NCBI GenBank assembly: GCA_013397115.1
Contig: VWZW01001657.1
Span: 808,356-872,355, forward strand
Direction: 5' to 3'
From: Edolisoma coerulescens
Taxonomy: Eukaryota > Chordata > Aves > Passeriformes > Campephagidae
Length of the DNA: 64,000 nucleotides
Shown: positions 34,401-46,400 of the stretch, one piece after another
Layout of the letters: the number at the start of each line of letters is the position of its first letter
How positions within the stretch are numbered: position 1 is the stretch's first letter
Notes under the pieces: model-generated
What the model was told of the DNA's origin: nothing
The model's database searches: none
What the model saw: only the letters and a program-made list of their open reading frames with translations
Position numbers and translations under genes: made by a program

Positions 34401-37400
34401 GATAAAGGAAAGATGAAAATCTTAAGTTTATTTTCTCCAGTGTGGTTCTGTGGACACGTACAATCATTGTGGACACATGGAGGATTAATGTAGTAAAATT
34501 GATGAAAAATCCATTTAGATTGATGGAGAATCCCTTATAAATAGATGGATTTTCTTTTTCCCATGGAATTTGCTGCATAGATTTTTGGTATCCTGGCATT
34601 TTCTTATTAGTCCTTGAAAGCTGATTATTAGCCCATAGCAGATGTTCAAGGCTCTCACTTGATTGCAGTTGAAAAATGTATTTCTGATAATGGATGAATG
34701 CTGCCAGGAACAGTGTATGCTAAAAGTGTTATACACAGTACATCTCTAAGTGTTAAATTATGCCTCTGCATTCTGTATTCTCTCACTATAATAACAACTA
34801 TCCCCAAAGAGACCGCTGCTGAAATGTCAACAAAATTACCAGAATGAGCAAGGAGGGAGAAGCTGAAAGCAGCGATATTTTGTCTTGTATTAAGCTTTAC
34901 ATGGTACCCACTTGTAGAAGTGCTAAAGCCCATGAAGAGCAGTTACAGTAATTGCCCGTTACCACCTGTCCTCCCACTGTGAACAGGGCTGTTCTGGAGC
35001 GTGATTAGAGGTGGCTGAGTGGGAGTTTGCAGAGCGTGATGGAGTTTTCCCCCAAGGAAAATGGAAGGATGTGCCAGGGTGTGTCAGATAAATTTAATTT
35101 GCATGTTAATTCTGTCCAGCCCAAATGTATTTTGAGCTGGACTTGGGATATTTGAGTCAAAAACCTGTTCAACAACTTGTTAAGGAGAGAAAGTCTCTAG
35201 TGTCTCAAGGACTAAGGATACTTAAGTGCAGTTTTGCTCTGTAGAGGCTCACAGGCTGTGTAGATTGGTGTTCATGGGCACAGCAAAGGCATTCTGCTGC
35301 CCAGCCCTCAGGTTAATCGCATTTAATTTAGCAGTTCAACAAGCTTTGGTGTGTCTTCTCTTGTCCCATAGCTCACATTAGCTGCCCTAGCCCCCTAGCT
35401 GATTTAACTGTTAAGAGTTTGCCATCAGGTTTTACTTTGCTGCATGCTGATGTTTTAGGGAAATGCTGGAAGTAAAGAATGGGTGCACTTCACAGAAAAA
35501 AATGGATTTGGAGAAACTGCAAGATGCATTTAGTTTATCTGTTTATAAACACTAACTGTGTAATAGTTCAGTATAACTTTTAAATTGTTGTTTGCCTTGT
35601 CAGTATTCAGATAAGAATGGGATCAAGGTTAGTTTTGTTATCAAAGACTACATACTGAGCTGAATTAGATAAGTTTTGGGCATCACAACTGATGATACTG
35701 CATACTTTCATAAAGAACTGTTGCAGTGCTGGCAGAAGTAAGCTTAAATTTTCGTGGCTTTCATGATCATTTCCCTTTCTTGTGTTTTAAGGCTGTATAG
35801 AATCATGAACTTCAGTACCCTTTGGTAGTCGTTTCCCAAGCCATGCTTGTACTTGGAGTGCAACAGTCTTATGTCTTAATAATGCATAAGTTTTCTTACA
35901 GAGATGACACAAAATGTGGTAGGCTGTTCTTTGCTGTCACTGACAGCTGTGAATTTATTTTTTTTTCCGTGATGCCAAGCTCCCAGCTTGAATTAGGAGT
36001 TAGCTACTTTTCTTTGAAGGTTGGTTCTTTATAATTTATACAGGGTTGACCTAGAGTGTTACTTTATCTTACAGGGAGAAGGAAGTGTTTCAAAGGTGTT
36101 TGTGTTTCAAATATGTCATTACATTCATAGGAAAGAGGTTAATAGGAATCTGTTTCTCAGTTTTTAAAAGCTAAATACATGCAGAACATTAAACAGAGGA
36201 ATCTTAGGCTTGACTGGATAAGGGGGGAGTAGTTAAGTCTTTGAGTGTGTACTTCCTGCAGCTTTGGATCCAGAATGGGTGTACAAAATCAGAATCCAAA
36301 TATGTGGTCTGGGTGGGAAGCTTCGAAGGTCCCCTGCAGAACCCGTGGAAAACACTTCAACCTTTGTGCTTGCGTTGGCACAAAAAAGACATGTGCTGTA
36401 ATTATTTCCTTTGGCATATAAAGACCTTATACGATAAGATATAAGTAACCTTAAGATTGCTGCCAGTGACTGTGTACAGCAGGAGCTTGAGAAGTGCAGA
36501 CACAATAGAATGAGGCTTCCCTGTGTGTCTCTAAAGATTATTAAGGTTTAAATAACAAGCAAGGGCCACCAGCATGGGTTTTCTTGCTCAGCAGAACTGC
36601 TACATCATTTCGTGACCACAGCGCTCTTCCCTTGCTTTTGTAATTGCAGGAAGCAGTTCTAGGGAATCCTTTTCAAGTTCATGGGGTTTTTTGAATTCTG
36701 AGCAGGTTGCCCCTCAAAGCTGTCTTCACAGCATGTACAGAGCAATCTGTTGCTTTATTGCAAGGGTTCCTGGCTGCTGTGTCTAGGTAGGGACCACAGT
36801 GGCTCCTGGCAGAGCTGGGGAGTGAAAGAAAATCTGGATTTGTAATTAAGGAAGTTGTATATTATGGTACTCTTCTTGCTGTCCTGGAGACAGTTAAATT
36901 TGGTGTGAAGTATCACATTAAACACCATATGGGTTTTGACTTCCCAGTTAGTGTTCTACTTCATGTGTCTGTCTCTTCTTGGATAATAAAGATCTGTATT
37001 TTGTGTGTTCTTAAATAGAGCCTGGCCTGACTTCCTAAAAGCAGGATGTGTGTTTTTGAAAGAGTTTTATGTAGTTTATGCAAGGCAGTTGGACTTGTTA
37101 AATAAAAAGCTGGATTCTTTTCCTTTTTTCAAATTGTTGCTGACCACTGCAGAGAGGAGCTGAACTTTGAATAGTTGAGCCCTGGATTTCATCTGTGAAT
37201 AGAAATTACATTCTCAGCAAGGAATATTTTGAGCTGTGCATCGCTTTTTGTGGACTCTTCCTGGGAATAACAATAAAGAGGAAAAGCAGAAAAAAATCTT
37301 TTAATGATCTAATCCCCATAGAGTTGTGGAAAAAAAGTCCAGTTTTAGTGCAGGGGAATTAATTCTCCTTATGAATTGAAGCTGTGGAATGATGGTTACG

Positions 37401-40400
37401 GTTGTGCAAGTCTTCAAACCTAGTATCTGCAGACCTATAAGCTTGAAAAGAAGGTTGTGTAATTGGTATTGGTCTCATCCAGACATGTTTCTGTAGCTGT
37501 GACTGCTGAAAGGATCAAGCTGATATCTGGGGATATTTTTTCAAAAGGTTGGGCTGCTGGCATTCTGCTCCAAAATCTCTCAGAGAAGCATGACCCACAA
37601 ATACAAGTATAAAAATACCTTTTATAGAGTCATTTATGTATCCCTGCATCCAGATAGGATGACTCCTGAGCCAAGATTTACCCTAAGTAAACCTGCAGCA
37701 GTAAGAGGAGGGTTCATGAGGTTTCCATGTTGTTTCCATGTACAGTTACATTCAAATTCAGTAGAATCAGTGTATTTCTATGCAATCCCAACTGATTGTG
37801 CCCTTGCCATACATGTGTGTATGTGGAACCCCTTCTGTGTTTGGAAAACAAAATGGCTTTCATTTTCCTGGCTGTACCTGTAACAAAATCAATATAAATC
37901 AGTCAGGATTGCATGCACAAGAATCCTTGTGTAACACCTTCTTACTGGTGTAAGGGCTAAGTTAGCAGTACGTGGGCCCAGTTGCTTGTCAGAACTCTTC
38001 CACCTTGCAAATGAAACTTGAGCAATGTACTTGCCAGCCAAATCTTGACAAATTTTCAATAGAAAAATATAAAACTTTCTGGGGTTTGTCACAAAGGTGA
38101 AAACTGGCCTATTTCTTCAGTTTCAAAATCTGTAAATGGCTGTTAAGATCACTCAGTTAACCCAGAAAACTGATCTTTTACATCATGATCCCGTTTTTCA
38201 GCATAAAATACATTCTCATTTAAATTATGGAATAAACTTAGTCTTCGACTGTTCTTGTTTTCTACTTGGTATACAAGATCCATAAACCTTAAGACTTACA
38301 GAGGTGTGACTAATGCTGTATTTGTAAAAGCTTTTTGGATCATTTAACATGGGATGCAGTGGATCTTCTGACAAAGAGGCATGACTTGCACCAAATCATC
38401 CTTAAACTCATCACATGAACTTTCAGCTGTTTCCCCCTCTTTCCTGTTTTGGAGGACGAGATCCTAGTTATTCACTAGGCCTACTGAACAGGAAGAATCC
38501 AGGTAGTACTTGGAAATTTGACAAAGTGTGTCCTAGTTAAATTCTGCATGGGCTGGATTGAGTCCTACAGACATGTTCTGGTCTGCTGGGTGAATCAACT
38601 TCCCTTCTTCAGTTTTGTTCTTGTCACATCATTCATGGCAAGAGGTTGAAACTTGGTGAGGTCACTTGATAAATCATCAGCTAATTGTGGTCAGACAGTA
38701 AGATAACAAATTTTCTTATGTCCACAGTGCCAGGGTGAAGAAGTCAGGCATGCAGTTGCAAAGTCAATTCATGTGTGTCTTTATGCTTAGTCTTATGCTT
38801 AGGCCTCAGCTTTGTGGAAAAGATACGTTTATAGAACTTCTTCGTTTCCACGTCAAGCTAGATTTTGTCACAGAATTTACCTTTGTATTTAAATTTAGTT
38901 TTTCAAGAAGAGTGAGATAACCAACTAAATATTTTTATTAATATCTTAAAATATTATATTGACCCCCATTTCTGAAAGTGAAGGCATCATTGAAGTTTCT
39001 TTTCTTCTTGACTTTAGCACTCATAAATGAACTGACACAGAGCCAGCCTTCCCTAAATACATTAAAATATTTTGGTAGGTCTTTCTTCTCAAGGATAGAT
39101 CCCACTGGTACTGTAAATACAGCGTAATTGCATCTTGCTCATGATAAGCATATTAACATCTTTGTGGTTTTGTTCCTGAATTTCATGCTTCTGTAAGATA
39201 TGAATTACATCTAGAGAAATAAATTGGAATGCTAAGAAGAAAAAAAAAGAGGAAGCAAAACCAAGCAAGCTGTAGTGTCAATTAGCTCTACTAGTGTTAT
39301 TAGAGCTTCCCAGCTGGATAACTAAGATCTTTCTTAAACTTAATTTTTAAGTTTTAAATACTGTTTCTGGGAAATGACAGTGGGATAGCTCTCAGTTGAA
39401 GATGTCTTTGCTGTAGGGTTGCTGAGTATCTGTGTAACTCCACATAGTTAGGAATATTTATTGATACAGGCATATTCAGATTATGGTCCTGCATGTTATA
39501 GACCATAAAATCCCTTTCAGGAACTGCAGCCATCCCACATAAGGGACAAAGGCAAAGCACTTGTGCTTTAGTGTTGTTATTTTGTAGTACAGAAATTCCC
39601 CTTTCCTAGCCGAGGTACCGAAAAAAAACCAAAAAACTGAACCTAAATTCAGTAATAATCATTTTCTCTTTTGCTTGCACTTCTTAATAGGACATTTTGT
39701 TATCCCTTTAACTTCAAGGGATAGAAATTGGGCATCTTAACTGTGTCAATTTTTAAAGTGCATGCAAATAAGTTAAAGCTTTCCTCTCAACAACCACGTT
39801 ATCTGAGGGACTGTTAGAGGAGGAGTACCTGTCCTGCCCCTGTTGTCAGCTGTAACGTGTAACCTGCTTTCTTCAAGTATGCGTTGCAGTCTTTGTGCTG
39901 AACTACGTCAGAGCAGTTATTTTAGAAGTGAAGGTTATTTTAATCCTTTGTTCTCAATAAAAAGTGGTTGAATTTTGTTTATGAGTTGGTCTGAAAGATA
40001 TTATATGGTTTGGGGAAATTTTAGTTCAGCTTTCTAAGCACGTTACAGCATTTAAATGTGTGGAGTTGCTCATTTTTCCATTTTTACCTGTGACAAGAGA
40101 TATTTAAGGTCATGTAACTTGAAATGAGTGCTAATTCTTTTCTCCTGTGAGATTTGTTGTTAATGTCTGTCTTGTTGAAAAGTACAGCCCTGGTTCAGTC
40201 TTAAGCTCCATGTATGGCTTTTGCTCTTCAACAAACCTAATGGCTAATTCTTGTATCTTCACAGCTTTCCCATGGTTTGGCATGGACATTGGGGGAACGT
40301 TGGTCAAACTTGCCTATTTTGAGCCTATTGACATCACTGCAGAGGAGGAGCAGGAGGAAGTTGAAAGCCTGAAGAGCATCCGCAAATACCTGACTTCCAA

Positions 40401-43400
40401 CGTAGCCTACGGATCCACTGGCATTCGGGATGTCCACCTGGAGCTGAAAGACTTAACGATTTTTGCTCGAAGAGGAAACTTGCACTTTATTCGGTTCCCA
40501 ACTCATGATTTGCCTACCTTTATCCAAATGGGAAGAAATAAAAACTTCTCAACACTACACACGGTGCTCTGCGCCACCGGTGGTGGCGCGTACAAGTTCG
40601 AGGAAGACTTTCGCACAGTAGGTAGCCTGGCTTGCCTCTGCTTGAAGCTGATGCTGAAAGCATTGCTGCTGATGGGTTAAAATAATCTGTATTTTGAAAA
40701 ACTGTGGAAAGCTCTAATATTTTTCATTATGAACTGTATTGTATGGTGGGAAATTACAGCCTTCCTGGAATCCACAGCACCTGTTAATTGTCCTGCTTTA
40801 TGAGAGAAGGGCAGCTTAAATATCGTGTGCAGAACTATGGAAGTACTGTAGTGAGCCTCAAGCCCTGCAGAATTTCTGTCCTGTGGTTTTCCTGTGATCC
40901 TTGGAGTGGTAATGAAGTTGCAAGGATAGTTGGTACAAAGCCATTGAGCTTATTATATGCTGATATCTTAGAAATTACTGTTTTGACTTGTAAGATGGGG
41001 GAGGAACCCCACAAACCTTGAAAAAATGTGCAGATGTGAGTTCCACCAAGATGACACTCAGTGGGGCCTCTAGGGTATTTGATGACCTTTTTATTGATTT
41101 AAATTGATGAAAAATGTTGTTAGTTTTTAAATGGATTAATGCCTTAGTATCTCGAAAGTTATCTTTGAGTTTACCAAAGAAGATACTTACACTGCTTCTC
41201 TCTTCTTGATTCAGGTCAGATCTGGATTTACAGTCAGATTACCTTCCCAGTTTATGTATTCAGAATTTAGCTCTGAATTCTTTGTTGGCTTTATAGTGGC
41301 ATTGAAATTCCTGAATTAGTCACATGAGATAGCTTCTTAAAGTTGGGCAGTACAAATATAGTCATAAATTTGTAGCACATTTGCGCAATGTTAGAACATG
41401 TTGCCACAGTCTTTTTTTCTTTCTTAACACAGATTGGAAACCTCCAGCTGCACAAACTGGATGAGCTTGACTGCCTTGTCAAAGGCTTATTGTACATAGA
41501 CTCTGTCAGCTTCAATGGCCAGGCAGAGTGCTATTATTTTGAAAATGCCTCAGATCCCGAGAGATGCCAAAAGATGCCTTTTAACCTGGATGATCCATAC
41601 CCATTGCTGGTTGTTAACATTGGTTCAGGAGTCAGTATTTTATCAGTCCATTCCAAAGACAACTATAAAAGAGTAACTGGAACAAGGTAATTTGAAAACC
41701 TGTGTTGGGGTTGTTACTCTATGGGGCAATGACAAGGATATTTCATGTGAGGAAATGCTGTTTAAAAGCAACTGGTTTTCTTTGTCCTTAGTCTAGGTGG
41801 AGGGACCTTTCTTGGTTTGTGCAGTTTGTTGACGGGCTGTGAAAGTTTTGAAGAAGCTCTGGAAATGGCATCCAAAGGAGACAGCACACATGCTGACAAG
41901 CTGGTTCGGGATATTTATGGAGGAGACTATGAAAGATTTGGCTTACCAGGATGGGCTGTAGCATCCAGGTAAGCGGAAGTCTCTTTGTGGGTTCTTAGTT
42001 GGTATGGTTGTTCAAAAACAAGACTTAAAGTGTTCATAGAGAGAGAACTGCTTTTATGCAAGGTTTTATTGTAGTCAAGCTACATTTTTATCCTAAAAGT
42101 ATATATCCTCAGCTTTCCTGGAGGTATAAGGCCATGTGCAAGTGCAGGTGCCTGCTAGGTGGAGATAGAAGAAACCTCCTGTGGTATTTCATGTACAGCT
42201 TTGTGTGAGTCAGAGGGAAGGTGAGGTGATCGCAGGAGCGGCAGGAACGCGGTGCAGAGGTGGTGTGGTGTAACCCAGCAGGCAGCTGAACACCACACAG
42301 CCTCTCAGTCACTCCCCACAGTGAGATGGGGAGAGAACTGGGAGGGAAAAAATAAAATTGGTGGGTTGAGATAAGGAGTGTTTAACAGGACAGAAATGGA
42401 ACAGAACAGAATGGTCCCCTCCCATCTCCTTGTGCACCCCCATTTTGCCCACTGGTGTGGTGGGGTGAGGAGCAGAAAAGGCCTTGACTGTGTGCAAGCC
42501 CTGCTCAGCAATAATAAAAACAATCCTGTGTTATCAACAGTTTCCAGCACAAATCCAAAACACAGCCCCATAGCAGCTGCAATGAAGAGAATTAACTATC
42601 CCAGCAAAAGCCAGCACACAGCTACTAGGAAGAAAATTAACTTTGTCCCAGTCAAAACCAGTACAAGAGGGGGAAAAAAAGTAGCAATATCTTCTTGATT
42701 TCGTAGAGTCTTTTAGTAGAGCCATTGTCTAGAGGGAAGATGAGTGGGAGATGGCTTTTGTGTTGCTCTTACAGTGGAGCAATTCCTAATTTTCACTACA
42801 GACACCTGGCATAGTATTTTAACTGCTTTTCTCACTGACGAGGGCTGTTGAACACAAACAGTTTGCACCATGAGAATGAATGTTATTGTCAATGACAGAG
42901 GACTTTTGTCACAGCTGCACATACTATTTCCATTGGGGAATATTACTGATGATGTTGCAGCTTCGCTACCCTTACGAAAGATAAGAAAAATAAACTCTGC
43001 AAGCAAAACTAATATGTACATAAGAGTGTTCATTAAATCTTTGCTGTTATTCCATAGTGAGTCGTAATTCATGGCAACTTAATTGTTCTCCCTCTCCAGC
43101 CACCTGAGTCCAAGCCTCTTGAGAGCCCATGTGCTGAGAGGTTTCAATATATGCGAACTTTACACTCTAGTCAATACATTTTAACTTGCTTTATGTTGGT
43201 ACTTTCTGTTCTCATTTACTTTCTAAGATCCTTAAGAGCTTTAATGGCTTTTTGAGTTAAGGAATAATCGGGATTCTTGCTCTCCAAACTGACTTAGATC
43301 TGGCACAGAGTCCTTGGTGGTAAAATATCACACATAGCTATGGATTCTTGTCTTTTCTTTTGTTCTGTGCATGGTAAGGGAAGTGCCCTTCTGATCCAGA

Positions 43401-46400
43401 ACTCCACATTTGTGCAACCTAAATTGCATTCTGTCAGCTGTTTTATTTCGTTTCAGAGGGTTGTGTTCCATCATAAAACCTTTCAATTAATCTCTGGTTT
43501 TCTACTACTTTGAGAATAGAAGAATGGATAGATATTTGTGAGGAAGCAAGCATGAGAAGTGGAGGGTTCACCAGTCAGACTTAGGCAGTGACTTAATTAC
43601 AGCGACTAGATTTGCAGAGTAGTGTTGTCTGAAGAATAAGACCATTTTACTGTAGGTGGTTCTTCATGGAAGTCAACAATCTGAACAAAAATATTTTGTT
43701 GGGGAGCTGTTATTGTAACAAAATTGACTATTTCCTGTGAAGGAATAAATACAGATGTAGTGTCAAATTGCTGTATTTAATACAGATTTTAAAAGGGAGT
43801 TCCTCAAAGAGCAAACATGAGACATAGGTTCTGCTATAGCATAAAAACATCCATTCTGAAATTACTTCAAATGCACATGAATCACTTTGTAACTAATGGC
43901 CATTTCTCCTGTTCTAGTTTTGGGAATATGATCTACAAAGAGAAGAGGGATTCTGTCAGTAAAGAAGATCTTGCAAGAGCCATATTGGTCACCATCACCA
44001 ATAACATTGGATCTATTGCCCGGATGTGTGCAGTAAATGAGGTAAAAACTTCTGACAAGGAAACGATCTATCTACAGCTCTATTACTTGTCTTCACATGA
44101 AATGACTGCTAAAATGGTGTATACTTTTAAATCTTTTAGTACATTCTCAAATGAAAGGAGGGAATCCATGTAAGTAGCTTTGAGTTGTACCTACAGTCAC
44201 CCTGTTTTAGCAAGGAGACTTCAAGTCGTTCATCACAACATCCTGTGCTCCCCTGCTCCCTCACTTACCTGCAGGCTTTGGGCTCCATTCCTTAAAAAAG
44301 CTCCTCGTCAGGTACCCTCCCCATTGGCAAGGATATCCTTGTCCCACTTCTCCAGAGACAGTCAAAATATTCTGAACCAATTCCTAGTACTTTAACCACA
44401 GAACAGTTAGGGTTGCAAAGGACCCCTGAAGATCATCTGGTCCAACCCCCCTGCCAAGGCAAGGTCACCTAGGGAATGCATCCAGCCCTGAAACATGGAC
44501 TGGGAGACAAACTGTGAACTCTGTGCTTGGAGGTTTCAAAATACGTGACTTGAGCAACTGCAACATTTAAGTTGCTGAAAGTCCTGCTTTGAGCAGTGCA
44601 TAAGACCTGGTGGCCTCCATCAGTTTCTCCAAGCTGAAATTATTCTCTGATCAAAGCCTGTAGAAAGCCTTGTTTCTAGTTAAGCATTATTTTTAATTTT
44701 TTCTCTTGAGACTTAAAAATTGCTTTGACACCTCTCATCTTGCTGGTTGATACAGGGAGGGTTTCCTGCCATCTTCTATTTCTCAAAGTTTAAAAAAGAA
44801 CCAGTATGTGTTCAGTTTCAGTATTAGTGTTGACAGCCAAGAAGCTGTGGAAGAATACTGAATTTAGTCATAGAAGACATGAGTGTCTGAGTAGCAGGGA
44901 TTTCTTCCTTCATTATCAACAAACTTGGGATAAAATGAGGTTTAGTAACAGCTTCCTTGGAGAAGACTATGAGTAATTGTATTTAGAGCTCTGCTTAAAA
45001 TCTTTGGATGTGATTGTCTCAGAAGTACCAACAGCCCTGTTAGCTGCAGTAACCCTCCTTTTGCTTAGGAGCCAGACTAATTGTATTTTCTGGTTTTAAT
45101 ATTGCAATTTCTCCCTCAGTTTCATTCTCAGTCGTTCTCTCATGTCTGTCTTGGAGAAGAAAGGTAATTTTGTGAGCGTTAAATTAATTTTAGCTTTTTG
45201 CTTTGTGGCAAAGCTTGATAACAAAAGAGTTAAAATGCGGGTGAAGTTGAAAGTACATACTACATTTCTTAGGCAAATGTATGCAATTTGTGTTTAAGGG
45301 TGGGAGTAAATGAGGACAAATCAGAACTTGTAAACTGCACAAACCAGCTTTATTCCAAGGGGTTTTTGGTCTAATTCCGGCTATGTCACAGAACTACAAA
45401 TTGTAAGAAACAGTTAATAGGGATACACAAAGTAGTACCTTGAACTGATGTATAAAGATAAAATGAATGTAATTATTTTGACTTCCTGCAGTAGCAGAGA
45501 ATGATGGTTTTGTGCCTTAACAATGTGTCTACTTTGTCTTCACTGGGAACTAATCAAGATGGTTAAAAAACAGTTGCATATTAGATATTTGACTACAGGT
45601 TGAATTGTCATATCAGTTCTTGTAATAACTTGGATATGATCATTGATTTAATGTAATTAAGTGCTTATTTAAGCACTGTGCTAGGGGCTAACACAATTAC
45701 ATTTTCTTTGGTTCTTCCTCTTGTGTCTTTTAACCAGTGTTTAATGTTTTCACTTAATGTTGGGATTTACTTCAGTTAATGGGGAATATTAAATGATTTT
45801 CACTTTTTTACATTTGACTTGATTAAAATTCACAGCTCACTTGTAGTATTCAGCTCTTATTCTAATGTCAGGCTGAGGTAGATTGAGGTCTGAAGATGAA
45901 AGGAACATCTGTCATGTCTTACTGTCTTCGGCTTCTTTACAGTGCTGCCTTGTTGCATTCATGTCAAGCAGCATTGTACAGGGCTATGAAGGCATTGAGT
46001 CTTCTCTACCAAACAGAAGTATCTTTCATTTAATTCCACTTTTAGCTGGGCTCTTTCTTTGGTGTAATTGCTGAAAATGCTCACTTAATTTGAAACACAA
46101 ATGCTACTTGTCTGTAAGTTAAGTCCTTTAATTCTCGAGGGTTGCACCATTTTTCCTTTTCCCCAAGTATGCCGTGTTTTAAATTTTGGAACCATGTTTT
46201 AATTGTGGGTTGTTTGGTTTTTGTGGTTTTTTTCCTTGCTTGAGACAGTCTTCTCTTTCATAGCTTAATTTTTCAAAGCTGTGTTAAACAGTGAAAAGAC
46301 TTAATCCTTTGCTGTTTTTCTTTTTTTTTTTAGAAAATAAACAGAGTTGTGTTTGTTGGCAATTTTTTGCGTGTGAATACTTTGTCAATGAAGCTTCTTG

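Larger units (their letters stand above)
44042..46333 (+). other. PANK3: PANK3 intron 5 (2,292 bp), miRNA host intron
   Basis: The intron runs from the GTAAAA donor to an acceptor with a long T run (46310-46331). It contains a CR1 scrap near 44400 and the miR-103 hairpin about 340 bp before the acceptor. Confidence 0.9.

Noticed and set aside
40147..40264. Upstream in-frame extension of PANK3 exon 2 starting with ATG at 40147
   Set aside because: It reads through the intron before the clear TTCACAG acceptor. The residues do not match PanK family N-termini, and exon 1 at 31451 supplies the exact PANK3 start and phase.
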